Below, in pieces: positions 25,956 to 34,718 of a stretch of 64,000 nucleotides of DNA. Source of the stretch: Nocardia jinanensis (GTDB taxonomy: Bacteria > Actinomycetota > Actinomycetes > Mycobacteriales > Mycobacteriaceae); assembly GCF_014645735.1 (NCBI RefSeq), contig NZ_BMMH01000006.1:248001-312000 (forward strand). The letters run 5' to 3'. Numbering within the stretch: the stretch's first letter is position 1; each line of letters begins with the position of its first letter. The translations under genes and the position numbers were made by a program. The notes under the pieces were generated by a model that was not told the origin of the DNA, ran no database searches, and saw nothing but the letters and a program-made list of their open reading frames with translations.

Positions 25956-26465
25956 GGCAGCGGCCGGCGCGCAGCACGCCACCTTCGACCCGGTCTCGGT
26001 TTCCGCACCGGAGGCGGCACCGCGGCCGTCGGTGCCGCAGCATGCCTGCACCGCCTCCCCGTCGTTGAGCTCGGCGAACTCCGGGGCGGTACCGAAGTGT
26101 TCGGTATCGGCCAAGACGGCGTAGACCTCCCACCGCTCGGAGTTCGGCCCGGTCACCCACACCTTGTCCTGGGTGGCGAAGCAACACGTCGTCGCGATCT
26201 GCTCCTCGGTGAACAGACCCGCCTCCGACAGGCGCGCGATCTCGGCATGCACCTTCTCCGAGGACTCCACCTCCACCCCCAGATGGTTCACACTGCCGCC
26301 CTGACCGGGGTTCTCGATCAGCACCAGTTTCAGCGGAGGCTGCTCGACCGCGAAGTTCGCATAGCCGGGCTTGCGTTTCGCGGGCTCGGTGCCGAACAGG
26401 GCCGAGTAGAACTCGACCGCCTGCTCCAGATCGTCCACATTGAGCGCGAGCTGAACACGTGACAT
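25950..26465 (-). CDS. ArsI/CadI-family vicinal-oxygen-chelate protein
   Basis: A 171-residue VOC-fold protein. Candidate metal ligands Q5, H61 and E113 and the vicinal Cys94-Cys95 (TTCCFATQDKVW) match ArsI C-As lyases, which cleave trivalent organoarsenicals; cadmium-induced CadI proteins are very similar. The Cys-rich tail (ACCGTDG, VACCAPA) may bind As or Cd. It is divergent from the second ArsR gene and upstream of the decayed oxidoreductase. ATGATG offers two starts; 26465 has better ribosome-site spacing. Confidence 0.88.
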   Translation of the reverse strand: MSRVQLALNVDDLEQAVEFYSALFGTEPAKRKPGYANFAVEQPPLKLVLIENPGQGGSVNHLGVEVESSEKVHAEIARLSEAGLFTEEQIATTCCFATQDKVWVTGPNSERWEVYAVLADTEHFGTAPEFAELNDGEAVQACCGTDGRGAASGAETETGSKVACCAPAAAR

Positions 26466-26482
26466 CATAACCACCACCTGTG

Positions 26483-26544
26483 TGACATATATCGAAGTAC
26501 TGACAGCGGCCAGTCTGCCACCTTTTCGACATAAGTCAACATCG
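26483..26544. promoter_or_regulatory. Divergent arsI/arsR operator region
   Basis: TGACATATATCGAAG (26483-26497) and TTCGACATAAGTCAACATCG (26525-26544) lie between the divergent arsI and second arsR genes. Both contain GACATA and TCGA elements like known actinobacterial ArsR operators. They probably allow the second ArsR to control both genes. Confidence 0.6.
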
Positions 26545-26561
26545 TAGGTAGGATGGATTTC

Positions 26562-26921
26562 ATGCCCAAAGCGTTGCCCGTCATCGACATGACCGCACCC
26601 GTCTGTTGTCCACCCGTGGCCGCCGGCCCCGTCGACGACGAAGCGGCCCTGCACGTCGCACTCCGACTGAAAGCCCTCGCCGACCCGGTCCGGGTCAAGC
26701 TCATGTCGCTACTGCTGGCCAGCCCCGAGGACGGCCGCAACGGCGGCGAACTCGCCGACGCGGTCGGGCTATCCGAATCGACGGTCAGCCACCACCTCGG
26801 CCAACTCCGCAAAGCCGGACTCGTGAACTCCGAACGCCACGGCATGAGCGTCACCCACCGCGTCCACCGCGACGCCCTCGCCGCACTCTGCGTCGTTCTC
26901 GACCCCAACTGCTGCCGGTAA
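26562..26921 (+). CDS. ArsR/SmtB-family metalloregulator, second type
   Basis: A 119-residue repressor (an ATG at 26553 is also possible, but the AGGTAGG site suits 26562). A CysCys pair near residues 15-16 (APVCCPP) and a C-terminal NCCR replace the CxC of the other ArsR; LSESTVSHHLGQLRKAGL is the recognition helix region. Such N-terminal Cys pairs are used for As(III) sensing in the Corynebacterium-type ArsR. It is divergent from arsI, so the window holds two independently evolved arsenic sensors. Confidence 0.9.
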   Translation: MPKALPVIDMTAPVCCPPVAAGPVDDEAALHVALRLKALADPVRVKLMSLLLASPEDGRNGGELADAVGLSESTVSHHLGQLRKAGLVNSERHGMSVTHRVHRDALAALCVVLDPNCCR

Positions 26922-27514
26922 CCGCGGCAGGCCCAGGCACCCACCCGCGAATAATTCCTCCCGCTCGTCCTCACCACTGAGCCCAGCCGGGGAGGTCCGC
27001 CCGCAGTTCCGCAGGTCAACGAGCGGGCCGGACAGATTACCGGCGCGCGGCATCGAACCGCTGCGTCGTCGGCCACAACGACTGGATCCGGCACCCTTGC
27101 CCGGGGCGCCACATCCCGGACTGGTACGGGATGTGGCGTGCGGTCTACGGGCGGCCCCGCCACCAGTGAGGCACCGGCGCCTGGACGCAGGCGTGAAATC
27201 GGCTGCAGGGCATGGCCGATGTCGCCACTCAGTCGGGCGATGGGCTTCCAGGATGGTGCACTGCCCGGGTACCCGCCGCCCTCGCTACACCTCGCTCACC
27301 AAGTGAAGGATCGTAGCGAAATGCACGAACCTCGTACTCGGGTCGGCTGCGGAAGATCTCGCGTAACCGGTTCTGTCGCTGAGCTACGACTGCCGTGACC
27401 CGTTCGATTGCCTCGGGTCGAGGTCGCGCGGACGTGTCCGCCGATCGAGCGCCCGTCGGACCGGGCCCGGCTCCGGCACCCATGGTGACGCCCTCGCCCT
27501 GATCGGCAGTGAAG
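26922..27514. other. Intergenic stretch downstream of the ars locus
   Basis: About 590 bp with no supportable gene. Open frames on both strands lack motifs, and the base composition is slightly less biased than in coding regions. It borders a decayed gene to the right, so the whole 26.9-28.2 kb stretch is probably degenerate. Confidence 0.4.
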
Positions 27515-27960
27515 TCACTCGGCCTTCTCACCGAGCGGTGTGACCGGCCTACGCGTCCAGCAGTATTCCTCGATCCGCGCGGCGCAGAACGCGGTCACAT
27601 CGATTTCCGGCGGCAGGTGGAGGCGATCTGCCATGCGCAGCAGCGGGATACTGAGCAGAACGGCCGCGAGTACCTCACCGCGCTCGACGAGAACGTGGCG
27701 CTGGATTCCGGCGACCCGCCCGCGGCCCTGCTTCAACCCACCGCAGCGTCACGTGACACGGACGCTCACCGTGGGCGACGAAGTCGATGCACATCGTGAA
27801 TTCCGTCGCGCCGGTGGAGATGCCGTGACGCGGCCATGTCGCGGCCGTGCTGCTGTCCTGGTTCCGGCTGGGAAATCGAGCCGGGCGAGTTCACCGTGCA
27901 GGCAGGAACCTCGGTCACCGACCTTCCTCATATCGGCTACGTCTGCTGAATCCGGATTCA
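27515..27960 (-). pseudogene. Frameshifted gene of unknown function
   Basis: Two coding-like segments read leftward in different frames: TEFTMCIDFVAHGERP and HVTLRWVEAG in one, then RVAGIQRHVLVERGEVLAAV through RIEEYCWTRRPVTPLGEKAE and a TGA at 27515 in another. G/C-rich third positions persist across both, suggesting one gene broken by a frameshift near 27730. I do not recognise the family. The 5' limit is uncertain. Confidence 0.35.
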
Positions 27961-28274
27961 CCACCCGTCCGATTCCTGTGCCGCCTCGGGCGCGGGTGCC
28001 GCACATATAACCGTGAAAACGGATGCGGCAGCAAATCGTCCACATTCGCCGATCGGGTCGACACCCATGTATGGGGACGCAGCACGGCGGCGCCGGCCGA
28101 TGAATTGGAGAAGTCGATATCCCCCGGATCGCCCGTGGTCGATGTCGGTTCGCACACAGCGTGCCGAGTGACGAATCGGACGCGCCCGATCTGCTGCTGC
28201 GCTAAAGTATTCACGCCCGGACCAGGTCTCCGGCGCGATCCTCGCTTTGATACGCCTGCGGCCGGAGAAAAGAA

Positions 28275-29495
28275 TTGCCGACATCACCCTCGGATCTCGT
28301 ACATAACGATCAACAGCGTGTTCACCTACACACACCCGAGTTCACTGCCGACCCGCACCGCGCCTATCAGCAGATGCGTGAACGTTTCGGCTCGCTCGTA
28401 CCAGTCGAACTCGCGCCCGGTGTCCCCGCCACCCTCGTTATCGGCTATCGAACCGCGCTGGCAATCCTCAATGATCTGGACAGGTTTCCCACCGACGCAC
28501 GGAAATGGGAAACCAGCGTTCCGGCCGACTGCCCGGTCCTCCCGGCGATGCAGTACCGGCCGAGCGCATCACGCACCACCGGCTACGCCCACACTCGACT
28601 ACGCAAAGTCGTCACCGCGGCCCTCGACGAGGTCGATCTGCACTCGGTGAACACCATCGTCGAGCGCCTCGCGGCACCGCTGATCAACACCTTCTGCACC
28701 ACCGGTAGTGCAGAGCTGGCGACGCAGTACTCCGCTCCCATCGCTTTCGCGGTGATCAACGACCTGCTCGGTTGCCCGCCGGCGATCAGCGAGAAGGCCG
28801 CAGCCGGCGTCGCCGCTATCTATGACGGCTCCAACGCCCAGGAAGGCAATCGCGCCTTCGAGGAAGCTCTGCTCGAACTGATCCAATTCAAACGCGCCAC
28901 GCCCGGCACCGACATCACCACCGGTCTGCTGCGCCACGGCGGCGCACTCGACGACGACGAGATCCTGCAGCAACTCGTCCTGTTCTACGGCATCGGAGTG
29001 GAGCCGGTACAGGCCCTGATCACCACCGCGCTGTTCCGGCTGCTCACCGACGAGCGATTCGGCGGCGGCGTCATAGGTGGCGCGTTGTCCACGCGGGACG
29101 CACTCGACGATGTCCTGTTCGAGGACCCGCCCACGGCCAATATCAGTTTCAGCTACCCCCGGCAGCCGATCATGCTCGACGGTGGGTGGCTGCCCGCGCA
29201 CCAACCCGTTGTCGTCAGCATCGCCGGGTGCAACACCGATCCGGAGATCGCAAGCGGAGACCGGACCGGCAACCGCGCGCACTTGGCATGGGGCGCCGGA
29301 CCGCACGCGTGCCCGGCCACATCGCTCGGCTATTCGATCGCACAATGCGCCATAGACCAATTGCTCGACGCACTCCCAGAGCTCGAACTCGCTGTTCCCG
29401 CCGACGAACTACAGTGGCGGCCGGGCCCGATACAGCGTGCTCTGGTTGCACTACCCGTCACCTTCCAGCCCTCACCGCCACTACCGGTCCTTTGA
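28275..29495 (+). CDS. Orphan cytochrome P450, CYP157-like, lacking ExxR
   Basis: A 406-residue P450 starting at TTG 28275 after GGAGAAAA. The heme ligand C346 lies in WGAGPHACPA, with Trp replacing the usual Phe. The K-helix ExxR is absent: the aligned stretch is DDVLFEDPPT, with Asp for Glu and Phe for Arg. The I-helix reads FYGIGVEPV without the acid-Thr pair. RAHLAWGAGPHACPA and WRPGPIQRAL resemble the CYP157 group encoded in Streptomyces conservons, the family known for losing ExxR. No conservon kinase, roadblock, DUF742 or GTPase genes are nearby. The lack of the Thr casts doubt on classical monooxygenation. Confidence 0.88.
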   Translation: MPTSPSDLVHNDQQRVHLHTPEFTADPHRAYQQMRERFGSLVPVELAPGVPATLVIGYRTALAILNDLDRFPTDARKWETSVPADCPVLPAMQYRPSASRTTGYAHTRLRKVVTAALDEVDLHSVNTIVERLAAPLINTFCTTGSAELATQYSAPIAFAVINDLLGCPPAISEKAAAGVAAIYDGSNAQEGNRAFEEALLELIQFKRATPGTDITTGLLRHGGALDDDEILQQLVLFYGIGVEPVQALITTALFRLLTDERFGGGVIGGALSTRDALDDVLFEDPPTANISFSYPRQPIMLDGGWLPAHQPVVVSIAGCNTDPEIASGDRTGNRAHLAWGAGPHACPATSLGYSIAQCAIDQLLDALPELELAVPADELQWRPGPIQRALVALPVTFQPSPPLPVL

Positions 29496-29501
29496 TCAGC
29501 T

Positions 29502-29533
29502 GGCGCGGTGGGATCGATGCTCCACTCCGCGCC
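29502..29533. terminator. Possible terminator after the P450 gene
   Basis: GGCGCGG (29502-29508) pairs with CCGCGCC (29527-29533), with extra TGG/CCA pairing inside, 6 bp after the P450 stop. No T-run follows. It lies between convergent genes. Confidence 0.4.
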
Positions 29534-29693
29534 GCTCCACTCCGCATCCGGTGCGAGAAAAGGCGGGCATAGGCATAGCGCCGCGGCGGTCGGTTACTGA
29601 CACCGCGACAACACATCCGAGTTGTTGCCGACCGGCTGTCGACTCCACGGATGACCATGACAACCGCCACGGCCCCGGATGGGGTTGTGTGCC

Positions 29694-30326
29694 TCAGATT
29701 CCCGCGCGGGCCGCGGCCTCCGGAGTGACGATCCCCGGTAACAGGAATTTGATCAGCATCCGCCGGTGATCGGGATCGGAGTCGGAACCGAAATCCATGC
29801 GGCCCACCAGAATCAGTTCCACCAGTGCGATCCACTGGCAGATCTCGGAATCGGTGCGGTCTTCGCGTACCTCCCCGCGGACGCGGGCCGCCTGCAGTAC
29901 CGGCGCCCACATCTCTTCGGTGAGCCGGGCGGCGAGTCCCGAACTACCGACCAGCGCGGTGGCCAGATCCATATGCTCGGGACTGACGATCAACCGCACC
30001 ACCGGATCCTTGCGGCCGATGTTCACCAGATAGATCAGGCCGTCGACGACCTGTTCGGCGAAGGTTTCGCGTTTGCGCAGGAAGGTCCGCGCGCGGGTGA
30101 ACATGGCCCGCGCGCGGACCTCGATCAACGCGGTGATCAAGCTGTCGCGATCACCGAAGTAGCGGTAGACGGTGGGCCGGGAAACATCGGCTTCCTTGGC
30201 GATATCGTCCATGGTGGTCTTCGCGACGCCGTAGCGTTCGAAGACCGCCTCGGCGGCCGTGAGGATCTGACGGCGCGCTTCGTCGGGGTCCTCACTGAGG
30301 ACGCTCCCGGTTCGCCGTCGAGCCAT
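29694..30326 (-). CDS. TetR-family regulator
   Basis: A 210-residue regulator with the TetR N-terminal HTH (AAEAVFERYGVAKTTMDDIA, DVSRPTVYRYFGDRDSL, residues about 22-65) and a helical ligand domain. It is last in the leftward SDR-ligase-hydratase operon, 61 bp after the crotonase gene. It probably represses that operon through the palindrome at 33859-33878, with a CoA ester as a likely ligand. It resembles the TetR encoded at 63080 in the HTH, suggesting paralogous regulators of related acyl-CoA operons. Confidence 0.92.
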   Translation of the reverse strand: MARRRTGSVLSEDPDEARRQILTAAEAVFERYGVAKTTMDDIAKEADVSRPTVYRYFGDRDSLITALIEVRARAMFTRARTFLRKRETFAEQVVDGLIYLVNIGRKDPVVRLIVSPEHMDLATALVGSSGLAARLTEEMWAPVLQAARVRGEVREDRTDSEICQWIALVELILVGRMDFGSDSDPDHRRMLIKFLLPGIVTPEAAARAGI

Positions 30327-30387
30327 CTCCGTATTCCTCCTTCATCACCCACCCGGCCGGACGCCGAGCCCGGTGAGATCCTAGCAA

Positions 30388-31248
30388 TCAGGTAGCCGGC
30401 TCGGCGGCACCGAACAGGTCGGGCAGCCCCGCGGAGACGCGATCGGGGAACTGTGGGTCTCGTTTGGCCAGGAAGGACTCGACACCTTCCCGGACGTCGC
30501 CGGACACTCCCCGCAGGTGGATTCCGAGCGAATCCGCGCGATGGGCCACCTCGGGAGAGGCCGCACCCAGCATCCGCCACATCAGACCACGGGTGAGCGC
30601 GACGGAGACCGGCGCTGTTCCCCCGACGAGTTCGCGGGCGAGTTCGAGCGCACGCTCCAGCACCTGGCCGGCCGGCACGATCTCGCGAACCAGACCCCGT
30701 TCCCGGGCTTCGTCCGCGCCGACCATGCGCCCGCCGAGGGTCCATTCCAGCGCGGTGGAGATACCGACGATCCGCGGCAGGAACCACGACGAGCAGGCCT
30801 CCGGCACCAGGCCACGCCGGGTGAAGACGAAACCGAATTTCGCGGTGTCCGAGGCGATCCGAATATCGGCCGACAATGTCATGGTGACACCGACGCCTGC
30901 CGCCGGACCGTTGATCGCGGCGATGATCGGTTTGGTGGACCGGTAGAAGCGCAGGGCCACGAGCCCGCCCTGATCCGCCGGCGCGCCGCCGGTGACGGGA
31001 TCGTCGCCGAGTACGAAGGTGTCACCGCCCGCAGCGAGGTCCGCGCCGGCGCAGAACCCCCGCCCTGAGCCGGTGAGCACTACCGCGCGCACGGAGTCGT
31101 CGGCATCGATCCGGTCCATGGCGGTGAGCAGCAGCTCGCACATCTCATCGGTGAAGGCGTTGAGCCGATCGGGCCGGTGCAATCGCAGGATCGCGATCTC
31201 ACCGTCCCGATCGAGCAGGACCGGAGAGCCGTCCGAGGTTTCGATCAT
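30388..31248 (-). CDS. Enoyl-CoA hydratase/isomerase family protein
   Basis: A 286-residue crotonase-fold protein with the oxyanion-hole segment GRGFCAGADL and the second loop INGPAAGVGVTMTLSADIRIA; FTRRGLVPEACSSWFLP places a Glu where catalytic acids sit. ATG 31248 overlaps the ligase stop region (the ligase TGA is 6 bp upstream). It likely hydrates or isomerises the CoA ester made by the adjacent ligase. The family also includes dehalogenases and ring hydrolases, so the exact reaction is open. Confidence 0.9.
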   Translation of the reverse strand: MIETSDGSPVLLDRDGEIAILRLHRPDRLNAFTDEMCELLLTAMDRIDADDSVRAVVLTGSGRGFCAGADLAAGGDTFVLGDDPVTGGAPADQGGLVALRFYRSTKPIIAAINGPAAGVGVTMTLSADIRIASDTAKFGFVFTRRGLVPEACSSWFLPRIVGISTALEWTLGGRMVGADEARERGLVREIVPAGQVLERALELARELVGGTAPVSVALTRGLMWRMLGAASPEVAHRADSLGIHLRGVSGDVREGVESFLAKRDPQFPDRVSAGLPDLFGAAEPAT

Positions 31249-31253
31249 CGGGC

Positions 31254-32774
31254 TCAACGCACCTTCTCGAATCGGTCCGCCACATCGCGGTATTCCGCGC
31301 GCACCGCGGTCTTGGACATTTTGCCGTTGGGCAGCCTGGGCAGTGGTTCGGATCGAATGACCACGTAGCGGGGCACCTTGTAGTCGGCCAACAATCGCTC
31401 GCAGTGCGCTACCACCGCCGCGGCGTCGACGTCGCCGCCGGCGGCGGTGACGATGGCGGCCGGTGTCTCCCCGAAACGTTCGTCGGGGGCGGCGATCACC
31501 GCCACCTCCTCGACACCGGCGAGTTCGCCGATGGCCCGTTCGATCTCGACCGGGGAAATATTGATACCGCCGGTGATGATCAGATCTTTCATCCGGTCCA
31601 CGAAGGTGATCCGGCCGTCCGCGTCGCGGGTGCCCAGATCGCCGCTGTGCAACCAGCCGTCACGCAGCGCCTGTGCGGTGGACTGCGGATCGTTCCAGTA
31701 GCCGGGGGTGACGCCCGGTCCGCGGAGCACGATCTCGCCTTCTTCCCCGGGTTCGGCCTCGTTGCCGTCCGGGCGGATCACCTTCAGTTCGGTGAAGATC
31801 GAACCCGTGCCGCAGCTGCCGGGGTGGGTAAACGTCTCGGCGCGTTTGGTCGCGGTCGCGACGCCGCCCGCCTCGGTCATCCCGTAGATCTGACGCAATT
31901 CCACGCCCTTGTCCGCCCAGGTCTTCAGGAGTGCGGGCGCGACGGCCGCGCCGCCGACGATGGCGGTGCGCAGCGAGGAGACATCGGTATCGGCGAAGGC
32001 GGGAGTGCGGGCGATGGCCTCGAAGACCAGGGGCACACCGAACAGTGTGTTCACCCGGTGCTCGCCGATCAGCGCGACCGCCCGCTCGGGACGCAGTTCC
32101 TTTTCGACCACCAGCGTGTTTCCCAGGACCACGGCCATGATCAGGCCCCAGACCACACCCGGGGTGAACACCAGCGGTAGCAGCAGCAGTGCGGTCGAAC
32201 CAGGTCGCAGGCCCTCCTCGGTGAGCGTGGCCTCGAAAACGATATCGAGCAACGTCCGATTGGTGCAGACGACACCCTTCGACAGACCGGTCGAACCGCT
32301 GGTGAACAGGAGCGCCACGGGATCGTCGCGGTCGACGTCGACGCGGAAATCGTCGCGGCCGTCGGCGCGCAGGCCGGTGAACTCGTCGAAGAACTTCGCC
32401 ACGAAATCATCGCCCAGTTCCCGGGTCTGCGCGATCGGCTCGGCGAATTCGGCCGGGGCGATGGCCAGCACCGCACCCGAATCATCGAGCACCTTGCGCA
32501 ATTCGGCCGGTTTGAGGCGGGGATTCAGCGGAACCAGCACCGCGCCGGCCTTGAGCACCCCGAGCGCCAGCACCGGCCAGATCAGCGAGTTCGGGCCGAG
32601 CACCCCCACCCGCTCCCCCGGCGCGATCCCGGCGTCGGCCAGGTGCCGCGCTACGCGGCTCGACCAGTCCTGCAGTTCCCGGTAGGTCAGCGCCTCGTCC
32701 TCGACGATCAGCGCCCGCTGATCCCCTTTGGTCTCGGCCCACCAGCACAGGGCCGACCCGATTGTCGCAGCCAT
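31254..32774 (-). CDS. Acyl-CoA synthetase (AMP-forming)
   Basis: A 506-residue adenylate-forming ligase: P-loop LLFTSGSTGLSKGV, the IYGMTEAGG motif, GWLHSGDLGTRDADG, and the C-terminal LPRLPNGKMSKTAVR with the catalytic lysine. It activates a carboxylic acid to a CoA thioester. ATG 32774 follows AAGGA. Operon partners (SDR upstream, crotonase and TetR downstream) suit an entry ligase of a beta-oxidation-like pathway. Confidence 0.92.
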   Translation of the reverse strand: MAATIGSALCWWAETKGDQRALIVEDEALTYRELQDWSSRVARHLADAGIAPGERVGVLGPNSLIWPVLALGVLKAGAVLVPLNPRLKPAELRKVLDDSGAVLAIAPAEFAEPIAQTRELGDDFVAKFFDEFTGLRADGRDDFRVDVDRDDPVALLFTSGSTGLSKGVVCTNRTLLDIVFEATLTEEGLRPGSTALLLLPLVFTPGVVWGLIMAVVLGNTLVVEKELRPERAVALIGEHRVNTLFGVPLVFEAIARTPAFADTDVSSLRTAIVGGAAVAPALLKTWADKGVELRQIYGMTEAGGVATATKRAETFTHPGSCGTGSIFTELKVIRPDGNEAEPGEEGEIVLRGPGVTPGYWNDPQSTAQALRDGWLHSGDLGTRDADGRITFVDRMKDLIITGGINISPVEIERAIGELAGVEEVAVIAAPDERFGETPAAIVTAAGGDVDAAAVVAHCERLLADYKVPRYVVIRSEPLPRLPNGKMSKTAVRAEYRDVADRFEKVR

Positions 32775-32820
32775 CGTTGTCCTTACTTCTGTGTACGGCG
32801 CCGTCCGGACCCGGTGGCTC

Positions 32821-33687
32821 TCAGGAGGCCTCGGTGAAGCCGCGATCCTCGTCGAACCACATCGCGACCCGCGACAGCGTGCCGCCATCGGTGGTGGGCA
32901 GCGTGACCCCGGAGATGTAGGCGGAATCGTCGGAGACGAGGAACAATGCGGCGCGGGCGTTGTCCAGCAGTGACGGCGGCCGGTTGAGCTTCAGCGGAAT
33001 CGGGGAGACGGCGGGCTCCCACGGACCGGCGACCTCTTCGTAGGACTTGCCGACCACCGGGGTGCCGGCGGGGGCCAGGAAGTTCGGTGACATCCCGTGA
33101 GTCGGGGCGATGGCATTGACCCGGATGCCGCGCTTACCGAGGTCCAGGCTCAGGCCGCGCACCAGGCCGTTCACGCCGGCCTTGGTGGCCGAGTACATCG
33201 CGATGCTGTGGTAGGCCGCGATCGACGCGGCCGAGGAGGTCGCGAGGATGACCCCGCCACCGTTGGCCTCGAGCACCGGGACCGCGGCCTGCGCCGCGTA
33301 CACGACACCGCTGAGGTTGACGCCGAGGACGTGGTGCCAGTCGGCTTCGGTGAGATCTTCGAAGGCGACCTGTTCACCCCCGGCCACCGAGGGAACACCG
33401 CCGCGGGAGACGACGCCGGCGTTGGCGAACATGATGTCGAGTTTGCCGAACTCGGCGACGGTTCGGGTCACCGCCTCGGTGATCTCGGCCTTCTTACTGA
33501 CATCGGCGACCAGGGCGATGGCTTCCCCGCCCTGCTCCCGCACCAGTTCGACGGTGCCCTTGGCGCGTTCCGGATCGATATCGACCACGCCGATCCGCGC
33601 GCCCTCGGAGGCGAACAACTGGGCGGATTGCCGGCCGAGACCGGAGCCGCCGCCGGTGATGATCGCGACCTTGTCCTGCAGTTTCAT
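32821..33687 (-). CDS. SDR-family oxidoreductase
   Basis: A 288-residue SDR: TGGGSGLG near the N-terminus, VVDID (NAD-type acidic residue), NAGVV, and YSATK. It carries a longer-than-usual segment near the C-terminus (PTHGMSPNFLAPAGTPVVG and following), as seen in SDRs acting on bulky or steroid-like CoA substrates. It is first in its operon, downstream of the 33859-33878 palindrome. Confidence 0.9.
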   Translation of the reverse strand: MKLQDKVAIITGGGSGLGRQSAQLFASEGARIGVVDIDPERAKGTVELVREQGGEAIALVADVSKKAEITEAVTRTVAEFGKLDIMFANAGVVSRGGVPSVAGGEQVAFEDLTEADWHHVLGVNLSGVVYAAQAAVPVLEANGGGVILATSSAASIAAYHSIAMYSATKAGVNGLVRGLSLDLGKRGIRVNAIAPTHGMSPNFLAPAGTPVVGKSYEEVAGPWEPAVSPIPLKLNRPPSLLDNARAALFLVSDDSAYISGVTLPTTDGGTLSRVAMWFDEDRGFTEAS

Positions 33688-33858
33688 CTGCGAGCTCCTT
33701 TGCCCACCAAGTGACGACCGGGCCTCCGGCGTCGGTGATTCTGGATGATTCGAGTCGAGCGCACCGGCATCGAGTCACGGTGCGGAAGTCGGGGCTTGCC
33801 GGGGTGATCGGCTGCCGTGTGATCCACGCTACAGAGCGAGCTGTGATACGTCAATCAA

Positions 33859-33878
33859 TATTTGTATTTTGACAAATA
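33859..33878. promoter_or_regulatory. TetR-type operator palindrome
   Basis: TATTTGT-ATTTTG-ACAAATA, a 20-bp site with perfect 7-bp arms, lies in the AT-rich gap (33688-33898) upstream of the SDR-ligase-crotonase-TetR operon. Autoregulation by the terminal TetR gene is the simplest reading. Confidence 0.65.
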
Positions 33879-33898
33879 CCCGCCGTACCCACCCGCGC

Positions 33899-34690
33899 TC
33901 AACGCCCGGTCCACCGAGGCTCGCGCTTCGCCGTGAAGGCGCGCGGGCCTTCCTTCGCGTCCGCGCTGGACAGCACCACTTTCGCGGCCGCGCGGTTCAC
34001 CTCCCATTCCCCGGGCGACCAACCGGTATCCGACGCGGCGCTCTCGTGCAGCACCTTCTTGCTCTGCTGCACCGACACCGGCGCGTTCGCGGCGATCACG
34101 CCGGCGAGCTCCACGGCGACCGCCAGCGCGGTACCGGCCGGGGCAACCTTGTTGACCAGGCCCAGTTCGTACGCCCGGGCCGCCGAGATAGATTCGCCGG
34201 TGAACACGATCTCGGCGGCGATCTTCGCGGGCACTTGGCGGTGGATCCGCAGCAGGCCGCCCGCTGCGGCGAGCAGCCCCCGCCGGACCTCGGGCAGACC
34301 CAGCGCGGCGTTCTCGTCGATCACCGCCAGATCCGCGGCGAGCACGATCTCGGTACCGCCGCCGAGCGCGAACCCGTTGACCGCGGCGATCACCGGTTTG
34401 CCGATCCAGTGCCGCACGATGCCGGCGAAATCCCACTCCCGATGATCGGGGTCGTACACACTGCGGCCGGCGGCGATCTCCTCGAGGTCCGCACCCGCAC
34501 AGAAGCCGCGGCCGGCGCCGGTGATCACCACGACCCGGACCTCCGGGTCGGCGGCGGCCCGCTCCAGCGCGGCGCCCGCCGCCGCGGAGAGCGCCGAGTT
34601 CACCGCGTTCAGGGCGTCGGGCCGGTTCAGCGTGACCACGGCGATGTGGTCGTGCACTTCGCACAGTGCCGCGGGTTCGGATGGGGACAC
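33899..34690 (-). CDS. Enoyl-CoA hydratase/isomerase family protein
   Basis: A 263-residue crotonase: GRGFCAGADLEEI oxyanion hole, then VNGFALGGGTEIVLAADLAV, and a Glu in GLPEVRRGL at the hydratase acid position, so a true hydratase is likely. It ends with the AFTAKREPRWTGR tail common to EchA proteins. GTG 34690 follows GGAGG. It lies 28 bp downstream of the ferredoxin-type reductase gene, in the same orientation. Confidence 0.92.
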   Translation of the reverse strand: MSPSEPAALCEVHDHIAVVTLNRPDALNAVNSALSAAAGAALERAAADPEVRVVVITGAGRGFCAGADLEEIAAGRSVYDPDHREWDFAGIVRHWIGKPVIAAVNGFALGGGTEIVLAADLAVIDENAALGLPEVRRGLLAAAGGLLRIHRQVPAKIAAEIVFTGESISAARAYELGLVNKVAPAGTALAVAVELAGVIAANAPVSVQQSKKVLHESAASDTGWSPGEWEVNRAAAKVVLSSADAKEGPRAFTAKREPRWTGR

Positions 34691-34718
34691 GATGCCTCCT
34701 GGAAGGAACGAGTGGGGA

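Noticed and set aside
29518..29541. A short direct repeat GCTCCACTCCGC near the P450 stop
   Set aside because: Two 12-bp copies in GC-rich intergenic DNA partly overlap the putative terminator stem and have no other support.
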